Source of the DNA: CAZIPN01 sp964541225
Lineage (GTDB): Bacteria; Actinomycetota; Coriobacteriia; Anaerosomatales; JAAXUF01
DNA: 25,454 nt
Assembly (NCBI GenBank): GCA_964541225.1
Contig: CAZIPN010000026.1
Coordinates: forward strand, 1 to 25,454
Reading direction: 5' to 3'
Position 1 is the first letter of the stretch. Every line of letters starts with the position of its first letter. A program made the translations under genes and the position numbers. This document shows, piece after piece, positions 7,610 to 15,764 of the stretch. The notes under the pieces are model-generated. The model ran no database searches. It was not told where the DNA came from and saw only the letters and a program-made list of their open reading frames with translations.

Positions 7610-8638
7610 TCAAGAACGACACAATGTCCGCAGCGAGAGATCGCCGCCGCACTGAGCGCATTTGTCCTCCGTGCTGACTGCTTCGAGCCGCGTTGAATAC
7701 CCGCGCCGACGAATCGCGACCGTTCCACAGCTCGGACAGAGGGTGTCCTCGCCGCCAGGAATGTCCGCATTTCCGATGTAGACAAAGGAGAGTCCCTCTT
7801 CGTAGCCAATCTCGCGCGCATGTTCCAACGTCGCAAGCGGCGTGGGCGGGAGACTGGCGAACTCGAGATACGGAATGAATCGCGTCACGTGCCACGGCGT
7901 GTCGGGTCCGAGGTCGGTCGCGATCCACGAGGCAATGGCTCTTAGCTCAGAGTCAGCGTCGTTGATCGTAGGCACCACATTGGTCACGCACTCCACGTGC
8001 ATGCCGTGAACCTTCTTCGCACGAACCGCCTGTTCGCGCACCGCCTCAGGATGTCGGACTTTGCACAGGCGCACGAAGGGCTCAGGTGTGACCGCCTTTA
8101 TGTCCACACGCCAGACATCGATGACCTCCGCGAAGAGATCGAGGCCCGCCGAGGTGACGTAGCCATTCGTCACCATCACCGTGAACAGTCCGGACCTCTT
8201 GGCCAGGCGGCCGACGTCGAGCACCCATTCAAGCGAGATGATGGGTTCGTTGTAGGTGAAGGCAACTCCTTCGGCGCCAGCCTCCTGAGCAAGTGCGACG
8301 GCCTCGCTCGGGTCCATCTCTCGCAGCGCGACCGACCCATCGTCGCCCTTGGGACGCGAGATCTGCCAGTTCTGACAGTGGCCACAGCGCATGGTACAGC
8401 CCACCGAGCCAAACGACATGACCTTGGATCCGGGGCAGAAATGAAAGACCGGCTTCTTCTCGATGGGATCGAGCGCCACAGAGCTCACAAGTCCGTACGT
8501 CAGCGCTCGCAGGATACCGTCAACAACCCCTCGCGCTCCGCAAACTCCACGAGAGCCTTCGGCAATCAGGCACGCATGCGGACAGAGCCCACACCGAACA
8601 CGCTCACCTTCTGGAGTGCCGAGCAAGGCGTCGTGCAT
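7610..8638 (-). CDS. amrS: AmrS-type radical SAM enzyme (AmmeMemoRadiSam system)
   Basis: 342 residues from ATG 8638. The N-terminal cysteine cluster (C16, C19, C23, C33; RCGLCPHACLIAEG) is followed by the radical SAM motif CTMRCGHC (C81, C85, C88), which binds the [4Fe-4S] cluster that splits S-adenosylmethionine. FTYNEPIISLEWVLD and VDIKAVTPEPF are typical of the PflA-like AmrS family. The C-terminus has a zinc-ribbon pattern, CPSCG and CAQCGG. The family is named for its usual neighbours AMMECR1 and Memo, neither of which is here; its reaction is not established to my knowledge. The start is set by GAGGAG 7 bases upstream; an in-frame TTG at 8653 would include that site and is unlikely. 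Confidence 0.9.
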   Translation of the reverse strand: MHDALLGTPEGERVRCGLCPHACLIAEGSRGVCGARGVVDGILRALTYGLVSSVALDPIEKKPVFHFCPGSKVMSFGSVGCTMRCGHCQNWQISRPKGDDGSVALREMDPSEAVALAQEAGAEGVAFTYNEPIISLEWVLDVGRLAKRSGLFTVMVTNGYVTSAGLDLFAEVIDVWRVDIKAVTPEPFVRLCKVRHPEAVREQAVRAKKVHGMHVECVTNVVPTINDADSELRAIASWIATDLGPDTPWHVTRFIPYLEFASLPPTPLATLEHAREIGYEEGLSFVYIGNADIPGGEDTLCPSCGTVAIRRRGYSTRLEAVSTEDKCAQCGGDLSLRTLCRS

Positions 8639-8778
8639 CGTCAATCTCCTCAAGGCCGCAAGACGACAGCATCAAGAAGGTCTTACCCGCTCAGAGAGTT
8701 GTCGGCACCGAACGCGAGCCCGCCGAGAGGCCCGCGCGCCCGCCGGTTCGAAGGCCAGGGCTGCCGTCTTGAGGCGGT
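8639..8778. other. GC-rich structured spacer
   Basis: 140 bases between the hydrogenase-like cyclase and amrS, including a very GC-rich stretch (about 8709-8752) where CGAAC and GTTCG ends and inner GC blocks can pair with bulges. I see no reading frame or RNA family I recognise; it could act as a terminator or leader for amrS. Confidence 0.3.
8646..8651 (-). promoter_or_regulatory. Ribosome binding site of amrS
   Basis: GAGGAG on the minus strand, 7 bases before ATG 8638. It decides the start against the upstream in-frame TTG 8653, which overlaps it. Confidence 0.75.
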
Positions 8779-10617
8779 CTACGCGAGTTCCACTCGATCA
8801 CGCCCGCTGTGCTTAGCTTGGTAGAGAGCGGAATCCGCCGACTCAAGGAGGTCCACGGCGCCTTCGTGGTCCGCACTATATGACGCGACTCCAAGCGAAG
8901 CACGAATCTGCAGCTCGCGATTTCCGCTCGCCATAAGGTGCAGCGCCTGCATCTCGGAGCGCAGCTTCTCGGCGACCACCCACGCCTCGGTCTTGACCGT
9001 GCCCGGCAAGATGATGGCGAACTCGTCACCACCGTATCGCGCGGCAACGTCGCTTACACGGAGCGCGTCTCGCAACAGCACTCCCACCGCTGCAAGAACC
9101 TCGTCGCCAGCCACGTGCCCGTACCGATCGTTGATGTCCTTGAAGCGGTCGAGATCGATCATGATGAGCGAAAGCGGCTCGGAGTAGCGTTCCGCACGTG
9201 CGACTTCCTCGGCAAGACGTGTGTCGAAGAGACGGCGGTTGCCGAGACCTGTGAGCGGGTCAACGAGCGCCGAGCGGGTCAGTTGCTCTCGTTCGCGCGC
9301 CATGAGCTTGCGCTGAAGCGGGAAGCACAGGTCCCATGCGGAGTACCCGAGGCTGATCGCGGTTGCGTGCTCGACGCAGGTCGCATACCCGCAGGCTCCG
9401 CAGTCGATGGTCTCCGCGCGGCTGGAGAACTCGCCTTCTGCCAGCACCGCATCGATCTCCTCGGCGGTCGGCACGCGTGACAAGGCGGGCTTCGGCTCGA
9501 AGGAGCGCCACATGTCGATGGCGGGAAGTGCCGTCAAGAAGGATCGGCTGTCGACCGCTGCGGGCGCCTGCTGCTCGCGCTCGGAAACCATGATGTTGCG
9601 CTTCGCGAAGACCGACAGATCGTTGTTGACGGCCGGTCCGTCGATGCAGCCGTCACACGCCAGCATGTCCACCAGGTGCGGTGCGGTCTCTCCCCGAGTA
9701 ATTCCTGCCAGCAGGCGATCGATCCTCTCGAGGCCACGGACAGTAGCCAGGTCGCGGGTGATCGGGTCGGACTCGGCAACGGCCTGCCGAGGAAAGCCGT
9801 CGGTAAGCGAGAGCTGCTTGGGCGCCTGCGGCCGACGGGTCGGTGCGCTCATGACTCCCGCCGCGGACAACCGATGGGGGCGCTCGGCGATCAAGCGCTT
9901 CAACTCGTCGAAGCCGACGGCCACATCGATCGCACCGCCGAAATCGGGATCCGAGATTTCGTTCTTTCGCGCCCAGCACGGGGAAACGTAGACGACCGCG
10001 ACATCATCTGAGTACAGCGCCCGCACGAGGCGCGCCTGAGCGATGTAGGGCGGGACTATGGGGACAAGCGCCTCCGTGAGTTGCGGGTAGAAGCGCGAGA
10101 CCCACGCGACCGCAACCGGACACGTCGAACGCAGTCGCGGCAGAGCCGAGTCCGTGCGGGCCTGCATCTGCTCGTACGCCTCGGCGACAAGCTCCTCACC
10201 GAGCACAGTGTCTTCGACAGCCGCGAAACCGACATCCCGCAGAATTCGCTCTATCTCCGAGAACGGCAGTGGATGCATCGCGGCGACATATTCGCTGGCC
10301 AGAATCGCGACAACCGGGCGGTCGGTCGCGAGCAGATCGAGAACCGGCGGGATGTCATCGCGCACGTGATAGCCAGAGTTGCCGCATGCGGTGACGCATA
10401 TGCCGCACTCGACGCACCTTTCGCGGAGGACCGTCGGGACCCCGCCGACAACGGCGATGGCCCGAGCCGGACAGTGACGCACGCAACCCCAGCAGCTTGT
10501 GCAGTCATCGGCGTCTTGGCCGATCAGGAGAGGCCTCGGCGTGCCGAAAGCGCGCCGATCAAGCGACTCTCTTCCGGCTTCCGCTGGCATCTTTCCCCCC
10601 AATAGCGAGTGCGTCAC
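8779..10617 (-). CDS. Ferredoxin/[FeFe]-hydrogenase-like sensor fused to diguanylate cyclase
   Basis: 612 residues. Two ferredoxin-type [4Fe-4S] motifs come first (C39, C42, C45, C49; C68, C71, C74, C78). Residues about 100-345 match the [FeFe]-hydrogenase large-subunit domain, with relics of its three H-cluster loops: STCPV (C166), VSPCWARKNE (C214) and MLACDGCIDGP (C321, C324). An extra Fe-S domain follows, CGACGYATC with a fourth Cys at 431. The C-terminal 160 residues are a complete GGDEF domain: RYGGDEFAII active site and the RVSD product-inhibition site five residues before it, so it should make cyclic di-GMP and be feedback-inhibited. Soluble. By family analogy (HsfB-like sensory hydrogenases) the front half likely senses redox state or H2. 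GTG 10617 overlaps the queT stop; ATG 10590 behind GGGGGG is an alternative start. Confidence 0.92.
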   Translation of the reverse strand: MTHSLLGGKMPAEAGRESLDRRAFGTPRPLLIGQDADDCTSCWGCVRHCPARAIAVVGGVPTVLRERCVECGICVTACGNSGYHVRDDIPPVLDLLATDRPVVAILASEYVAAMHPLPFSEIERILRDVGFAAVEDTVLGEELVAEAYEQMQARTDSALPRLRSTCPVAVAWVSRFYPQLTEALVPIVPPYIAQARLVRALYSDDVAVVYVSPCWARKNEISDPDFGGAIDVAVGFDELKRLIAERPHRLSAAGVMSAPTRRPQAPKQLSLTDGFPRQAVAESDPITRDLATVRGLERIDRLLAGITRGETAPHLVDMLACDGCIDGPAVNNDLSVFAKRNIMVSEREQQAPAAVDSRSFLTALPAIDMWRSFEPKPALSRVPTAEEIDAVLAEGEFSSRAETIDCGACGYATCVEHATAISLGYSAWDLCFPLQRKLMAREREQLTRSALVDPLTGLGNRRLFDTRLAEEVARAERYSEPLSLIMIDLDRFKDINDRYGHVAGDEVLAAVGVLLRDALRVSDVAARYGGDEFAIILPGTVKTEAWVVAEKLRSEMQALHLMASGNRELQIRASLGVASYSADHEGAVDLLESADSALYQAKHSGRDRVELA

Positions 10618-11171
10618 TTGCCGAGCAATCCTGCGATCGCGGTCCTCCGCAAGGCGAGCAGCAGCGGCAGCCCTAGCCCGTAGATGACCACCGCTTGGCC
10701 GATGGCTATCGTCGCAACGTACCCAGCGTACAACGGTAGCGACATCTTCGTTAATGATAGACCCAAAATGAGAGGTACGTGATCATAGATAACCTTTAGA
10801 AGTACTGGTAGATATGCGGCCACGATCAACGCATTTATGATCACCGGACCAAGCAAAGCAAGTCCAATCCGCTCTCGAAACCGCCACGTCCAGGCCGCGC
10901 TCAGCAGCGTGGCAAACGACCCAAACACCACGTCAAGCGCGGAGACTGGCCACACTGCCTGCGGATTCAGCAGGTTCGCCACCACCGAACCGATCGCCAG
11001 CCCCGGAATCGCCGCCGGCGTGAAGACGGCAAGCACGGTCGCTGCTTCGCTCAAACGAAACTGAATGGGGCCCCACGCGAACACCCCGCCGAACACCAGT
11101 GTCATCCATGTTAGAGCGCCGTACACTGCGGCGATGACCCCAGCCTGAGCAACATAGCGCGTTTTGGACAC
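10614..11171 (-). CDS. queT: QueT-family transporter (ECF S component-like)
   Basis: 185 residues from GTG 11171, with about five or six membrane helices. FAWGPIQFRLSEAATVLAVF, GLAIGSVVANLLNP and DVVFGSFATLLSAA are the hallmark segments of the QueT family, predicted substrate-binding units of ECF vitamin transporters that take up queuosine precursors such as preQ1; the substrate is from family knowledge, not shown here. The open frame extends upstream to 11369 but that part is not membrane-like and the GTG has a good ribosome binding site. Homologues are often preceded by a preQ1 riboswitch; I could not find one in the 202-base leader. The stop overlaps the start of the cyclase gene (GTGA). 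Confidence 0.88.
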   Translation of the reverse strand: MSKTRYVAQAGVIAAVYGALTWMTLVFGGVFAWGPIQFRLSEAATVLAVFTPAAIPGLAIGSVVANLLNPQAVWPVSALDVVFGSFATLLSAAWTWRFRERIGLALLGPVIINALIVAAYLPVLLKVIYDHVPLILGLSLTKMSLPLYAGYVATIAIGQAVVIYGLGLPLLLALRRTAIAGLLGK

Positions 11172-11178
11172 AGCAAGG

Positions 11179-11184
11179 CCTCTC
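11179..11184 (-). promoter_or_regulatory. Ribosome binding site of queT
   Basis: GAGAGG on the minus strand, 7 bases before GTG 11171. It supports this start over the upstream in-frame ATG at 11369. A small hairpin (CAGACG, loop AGGGG, CGTCTG) lies just upstream around 11197-11213. Confidence 0.6.
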
Positions 11185-11246
11185 GTCGTCACTTCCCAGA
11201 CGCCCCTCGTCTGTGCCCGAGGTCGATCTTCAGTTCTTTCGATTGT

Positions 11247-11256
11247 CACATATGTG
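11247..11256. repeat. 10-base palindrome in the queT leader
   Basis: CACATATGTG, a perfect palindrome about 75 bases upstream of the queT start. Possible operator half of a promoter region together with the palindrome at 11276-11289; no convincing -35/-10 pair is visible. Confidence 0.35.
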
Positions 11257-11275
11257 CTCGGCGTGTGCAGCCACG

Positions 11276-11289
11276 AACTCACGTGAGTT
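11276..11289. repeat. 14-base perfect palindrome upstream of queT
   Basis: AACTCACGTGAGTT, identical on both strands, about 105 bases before the queT start codon and within the 202-base spacer after the PocR-HD-GYP gene. Length and symmetry suit a dimeric repressor site. No other copy was noticed in the window. Confidence 0.45.
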
Positions 11290-11373
11290 GACTTCGCACC
11301 CCGCCATACGGCGCTCGGCGCACGAACTTCATGAATGGTCAGCGGGGTTCGGATCGCCAGGCCGTGCACGGTT

Positions 11374-13464
11374 CTAGGCCGGAAGCTCTGGGCGACCCTT
11401 TGCCTCCATCGAGGCGAGAAGCCCAGTTGAGCCCGCGATCACTTGCTGGTCGAGAGCGCCCAGGAGGGCTTCGACGACTGCGGGGTCAACCTGAACGCCC
11501 GCGAGCGCTTGCAGCTCTTTGCGAGCCTGCGCATACGTCATGCCCTTACGGAAGATCCGCTTCGTGGTCATCGCGTCGAAGATGTCGGCAACCGAAAGGA
11601 TGCGCGCGAGCAGCGGAATTTCCGTGCCACGAAGACCATCCGGATAACCTGATCCGTCCCAGCGCTCGTGGTGGTGCAAGATGACCGGCGCAAGTGACTT
11701 GAGAAACTCGATCTGGTCGACAATGCTCGCGCCGAGTTCGGCGTGGGCGCGAACCCTCTGAAGATCATCCTCGGAGAGCTTGGAAGGCTTGAGCAGCAGC
11801 TCGGAAGGTAGTCCGGTCTTGCCAATATCATGCAGCAGCCCAGCGAAGCGCAGCTGCTCCACGTCTTCGAGCGGCAATCCCATTTCCTCACCGATCGTCA
11901 TCGCATACTCCGTGACTCGACCGGAGTGGCCTTTCGGCACTCGCTCGCCAGCATCCAACGTCGCCGAGAGAGCGGCGATCGTCTTGGCGTAGTCGTCGCG
12001 AATGCGAGTGAACAGCGCGACTCGACCGAACGCAGCTCCGGCGTGCGCCGCAATGCCCGCCAGAAGCGCTCCGTCGGCTGCGTTGTAGCGTCCTCCGTCT
12101 GCGCGCGCCACAAACAAGTAGCCGACCACCAGATCGCCGTGCTCGAGTCCGACTGCCGCGAGAGCCCAGTCGTCGTGCTCTCGCTGCGCCTCACGAACGC
12201 TTCCATCATGCGACGTGGTCCGCACGCTTTCGAACGGGTGCTCCTTCACGTCTCGGCCAGCCACCTCGGAGAGGACGTAGTCCACATCACCTGAGTTCAC
12301 ATCGCCGGACACGATCAGATCAGCATGATCGCGCCCCCAACTGGACAGCACGACGCCACCGATCTGGTACTCAAAGGCCTTGCCCAGCACGTTGGAAACC
12401 AGAACCGTTGCGCTTTGGATATCGCTCACGCCGCCGAGCGAGGCCGCCAATTCGTTGAGCTGGGTGTAGCCGCCCATGGCCTTCTCGACCTGCGCACGCT
12501 CGTCTTCGCGCGAGAGCGCGATGGCGATGAAACGTCCAAACCGATCCAGCCGAGCCACCCGCTCGGTTGGAACGCGAATCGCCTCGGCGGGCAACCGTAC
12601 TTCCAGCACGCCGAGAACGCGACCGCCAAGGGAGAGCGGCATTGCCAAAGTGCCAATCGACTTGTCTCGTCCGCTTCGCGCCACCACAGTGCGCTGAGTG
12701 GCAATGGCCCGGGCCGACGCGGTTCCCTCGCGCGGGATCAGGGCGCCGAGCGCGCCTCGCCAGCGCTCGGTGCGCGCAACGATCTCAAGGAATCCTCCGA
12801 CGGGCCTGAGCAGAGCACCCGCCTCTCCGCCGACAAGTGCAACCGCCTCCTCGGCGATTCCGCCGAGCGCAGCGGCGTCGAGCCGCTCCGAGGTCACGAC
12901 TTGCTGACCGGCCGTCACGAAGAGTCGCAGTTCCTCGACGCGTTCGACTGCCGAGAGTTTCTCGGCAGTCGCATCGATGATCGCCCGGGCACAGGCGAGC
13001 GACACCTGAAGATAGCCTTCCGCCTCGGCGCGCGGCACGACCGGAATCGCCTTGACAGCCAGGCGTACCGAGTCTTCGCGCACGCCACGAGCGGCGAGCA
13101 GTTCCCACAGACGCCTGCGGTCACGAGTCGACGTGACGAAGCCCGCGACCATCACGTGGGCAATCGGCACTCCACCTCGCAGGACCGGACCAACGAGTGT
13201 CGGCAGGCCGGCCCGGCACATGACACGCGCAGGACCCGAGTCAGCGCCTGGGGGTTCATCGAAACATGCGCCGGGACCGGGAAGGTCTCCGCCGCTCTTG
13301 AGATGGCATTGGGCACAGCGTGAGTCTCCCGCGAGCAACTCATCGTGAGAGAAATCCATGGCGCACACGGTGACACCAGTGGCTTGGAACATCGCGTCGG
13401 CCGCGGAATGCCACTCGTTTGTTGAGAATGCCGCTTGTGCGATTTCGCGATCGTCAGTGGGCAC
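11374..13464 (-). CDS. PocR-GAF-GAF-HD-GYP protein, predicted c-di-GMP phosphodiesterase
   Basis: 696 residues from GTG 13464 (TTG 13470 is also possible; CGGGGG 6 bases upstream favours the GTG). Numbering below counts from the TTG. Residues 15-170 are a PocR-type ligand-binding domain with a cysteine set (C36, C52, C55, C69, C85) that could hold a metal, Fe-S centre or ligand. Two GAF-like regions follow (about 185-320 and 335-485). The C-terminal HD-GYP domain is complete: GLLHDIGKTGLP (H547, D548), LHHHERWDGSGYPDGL (GYP at 608-610) and LSVADIFDAM, as in enzymes that hydrolyse cyclic di-GMP with a di- or tri-iron centre. No membrane helix. It lies 73 bases after a histidine kinase gene. 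Confidence 0.92.
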   Translation of the reverse strand: MPTDDREIAQAAFSTNEWHSAADAMFQATGVTVCAMDFSHDELLAGDSRCAQCHLKSGGDLPGPGACFDEPPGADSGPARVMCRAGLPTLVGPVLRGGVPIAHVMVAGFVTSTRDRRRLWELLAARGVREDSVRLAVKAIPVVPRAEAEGYLQVSLACARAIIDATAEKLSAVERVEELRLFVTAGQQVVTSERLDAAALGGIAEEAVALVGGEAGALLRPVGGFLEIVARTERWRGALGALIPREGTASARAIATQRTVVARSGRDKSIGTLAMPLSLGGRVLGVLEVRLPAEAIRVPTERVARLDRFGRFIAIALSREDERAQVEKAMGGYTQLNELAASLGGVSDIQSATVLVSNVLGKAFEYQIGGVVLSSWGRDHADLIVSGDVNSGDVDYVLSEVAGRDVKEHPFESVRTTSHDGSVREAQREHDDWALAAVGLEHGDLVVGYLFVARADGGRYNAADGALLAGIAAHAGAAFGRVALFTRIRDDYAKTIAALSATLDAGERVPKGHSGRVTEYAMTIGEEMGLPLEDVEQLRFAGLLHDIGKTGLPSELLLKPSKLSEDDLQRVRAHAELGASIVDQIEFLKSLAPVILHHHERWDGSGYPDGLRGTEIPLLARILSVADIFDAMTTKRIFRKGMTYAQARKELQALAGVQVDPAVVEALLGALDQQVIAGSTGLLASMEAKGRPELPA

Positions 13465-13543
13465 AGACAACCCCCGGTCGGGACAGCTCCATCACACGAG
13501 TTATCGACGCGCCGCCAGAACCACTTGAAGATCGTGACGGGCG

Positions 13544-15034
13544 TCACACTCGACCGCGCGGAACCCTCACCGTGAACGTCGTGCCTTTGCCCACCTCACT
13601 CGCAACTTCGATTGTGCCACCCATGCTGTCAACGATGTTCTTGCAGATGGACAGTCCGAGGCCAAAACCGGCCTCTCCGGCAGCTCGCGAGGCTTCGCTG
13701 CGGAAGAAACGGTCGAAGATCAGAGGGAGCTCGTCGGTGGGTATCCCCTGGCCCGTGTCGCTGAGTTCGATCTCGATCATGTCGCGCCGCCGACGGGTTG
13801 ACGCGACAACGCGACCGTTGGCTGGCGTGTATTTCGCCGCGTTGTCCAACAAGATGGACAAGACGTCTTCCACGCGATTGGGATCCCCAGACATCAGCAA
13901 GGGCTCTTCTTCCTCAGGTCCGACGAAGTCGAGATCCTTGTCGATCCAGCGACTCGCGGTGGCAGCCAAGCGATCCCGCACCACTACGTTGACGTCGAAC
14001 TTCTCGGTCTTGAGAACAAGCCCTTCATCGGCGTGAAGGATGTTGAGCAAGTCGCCGGTAAGTCGCGCCATTCGCCCGGACTCGCGATCGATGGCGTCGA
14101 TCGCTTCCTCCAGCACCTTGGGATCCTGGGCACCCCAGCCTCGCAGGATGCCGGTGTAGCCGCGGATGCCCGCCACCGGAGTCGCAAGTTCATGGCTCGC
14201 ATCGGCAACGAAGCGCGCCTGAGCATCGCTGCGCCGCTGCAATCGCTCGATCAGCCGGTTGATGGAATGCGCCAAGGCGCTGATTTCGTTGCTGCCGTGC
14301 TCTGGCAAGCGCGCGTCAAGCTGTCCGGCCTCGATCGAGTCGGCGGCCTTCTGCAAGTTCGTCACGAGATTAAGCACCCAGTTCATCGAGGTCTGCATGA
14401 GCATGACCATGATGAGCATCGCCGAGAACGCAAGAGCGGTCATCGGCGCCCGGATCGCGTCGATAACGCGTTCCTCGCTCGTGGGATAGTACGTGACGTC
14501 GAGCACCCCCGTGGATCCATCCGGCAGACTCACGGGAACGTGCGCTACGCGGACGACAAGTTGTGCCTTGCTGAGGAGTCCGGAGAGGAAGTTGCCCTGT
14601 CGTGCGATTGATGTGATCGTCTGACCGCCACGCGAAGCTTCGATTCTCGCACCACTTTGATCGGGCCACCGAGCCAAGGGGCTCCCAGCCCAGATCTCGC
14701 CGCCGTTTGCCTGATACAGCGCATACTGTGCCTCCCCTGCCCCCGGACGAGCTAGAAGCGACGGCAGTTCGTTGCGCACGGTCTGAAGAGCCACGCTTGC
14801 TCGCTCGTTGCCGGTAAGGCCGCGAGCCGTGGCCGCAAGCTGAGCCGAGTTGATGGCGTCGCGCACGATAGCTGCGGTACTCGCCGAGACCCGTTGGGCG
14901 GAGTCCAGGGCAAGGCTCTGGACTCCATCAGACACGATGACGTACGTGGTCACCGCGATGCCCCCGACAACAGCGACCGCGAAGAGGACCGAGATGATCA
15001 GCAGCGAGGTCCTCAGCGACGAACGACTGAACAT
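13544..15034 (-). CDS. HAMP-domain sensor histidine kinase
   Basis: 496 residues. Membrane helix 8-33, an extracytoplasmic sensor region (about 35-195), a second helix (about 197-216), HAMP (about 218-270), HisKA with FVADASHELATPVAGIRGYT (phospho-acceptor H281), and HATPase with N-box LLDNAAKYTP, DTGQGIPTDELPLIFDRFFR and FGLGLSICKNIV. This is the standard EnvZ/PhoR-like layout; the His-box has ATPV where most have TPLT or SPLT, a mild variation. Its ATG overlaps the stop of the regulator gene just upstream, so the two are coupled partners. The signal is unknown. Confidence 0.95.
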   Translation of the reverse strand: MFSRSSLRTSLLIISVLFAVAVVGGIAVTTYVIVSDGVQSLALDSAQRVSASTAAIVRDAINSAQLAATARGLTGNERASVALQTVRNELPSLLARPGAGEAQYALYQANGGEIWAGSPLARWPDQSGARIEASRGGQTITSIARQGNFLSGLLSKAQLVVRVAHVPVSLPDGSTGVLDVTYYPTSEERVIDAIRAPMTALAFSAMLIMVMLMQTSMNWVLNLVTNLQKAADSIEAGQLDARLPEHGSNEISALAHSINRLIERLQRRSDAQARFVADASHELATPVAGIRGYTGILRGWGAQDPKVLEEAIDAIDRESGRMARLTGDLLNILHADEGLVLKTEKFDVNVVVRDRLAATASRWIDKDLDFVGPEEEEPLLMSGDPNRVEDVLSILLDNAAKYTPANGRVVASTRRRRDMIEIELSDTGQGIPTDELPLIFDRFFRSEASRAAGEAGFGLGLSICKNIVDSMGGTIEVASEVGKGTTFTVRVPRGRV

Positions 15035-15717
15035 CAGGTTCTCGCGAAGAAGTAGCCCACGCCTCGGATCGTCCGGATCACCTGGTTGCTCTCATCGCCA
15101 ATCTTGTTGCGCAAGTGGCAGACGAACACCTCAATGACATTGCTGTCGGTCTCGTGTTGGCCGCTCCAGACTCTCTCCAGAATCTCATCCCGGCTGATCA
15201 CGCGACCAGCGTTCGTAACCATGTACTCAAGCAGGTCGTATTCTTTGGCGGTGAAGTTCACCGGCTGACCGCTCACAAACACACTGCGCGAAGCGGGGTC
15301 GATCTCGACGTTGGCGGCTTTGTACTTGTCGCCGACACGCTCGTGTTCTGTGCGTTTGAGCAAGGCGCGCACGCGAGAAAGCAGCTCGGGAATCTCGAAC
15401 GGCTTGCGTAGGTAGTCATCGGCGCCTGCATCGAAACCGCGCACCACATCCTGCGTTTCGGATCGCGCGGTCAGCATCAGGACCGGCATGTTCAACCCGC
15501 GACCGCGGATGGTCTTGGCGATCTCCACGCCATCCACACCCGCGAGCATGATGTCGAGGATGACAAGGTCGGGTGTCTCCTCGTCCAGCGCCGCATACGC
15601 GCACTCCCCCTCCGTGCATCGAGTGACGTCGTAGCCCGCATGCGCCAATTCCAGTTCGACGAACCGTCCAATAGTTGGATCATCTTCGACGATCAAGATC
15701 TTTGCCGCTTCAGCCAT
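15034..15717 (-). CDS. OmpR/PhoB-family response regulator
   Basis: 227 residues from ATG 15717, which has AGAAGGGG 5 bases upstream; longer in-frame starts to 15840 run into asd and lack a site. Receiver domain 1-120 with VEDD, phospho-acceptor D55 (VILDIMLAG) and the conserved lysine in YLRKPFE. A winged-helix Trans_reg_C domain follows (about 130-225; VNFTAKEYDLLEYMV, SRDEILERVW, VIRTIRGVGYFF). It binds DNA as a dimer when phosphorylated by the kinase encoded next. The gene follows asd by 47 bases and may share its transcript. Confidence 0.95.
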   Translation of the reverse strand: MAEAAKILIVEDDPTIGRFVELELAHAGYDVTRCTEGECAYAALDEETPDLVILDIMLAGVDGVEIAKTIRGRGLNMPVLMLTARSETQDVVRGFDAGADDYLRKPFEIPELLSRVRALLKRTEHERVGDKYKAANVEIDPASRSVFVSGQPVNFTAKEYDLLEYMVTNAGRVISRDEILERVWSGQHETDSNVIEVFVCHLRNKIGDESNQVIRTIRGVGYFFART

Positions 15718-15764
15718 GCTATCCCCTTCTGGACCGGATTCCTGGTGTCGTGCGCATCCAATAT

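Noticed and set aside
8745..8752. GGTTCGAA, as in a tRNA T-loop
   Set aside because: The flanks do not form a 5-base T stem and no anticodon or acceptor stem can be found.
11172..11373. preQ1 riboswitch before queT
   Set aside because: No type I pseudoknot pattern (pyrimidine-rich stem loop followed by an A-rich tail pairing near the ribosome binding site) was visible; a covariance search was not possible.
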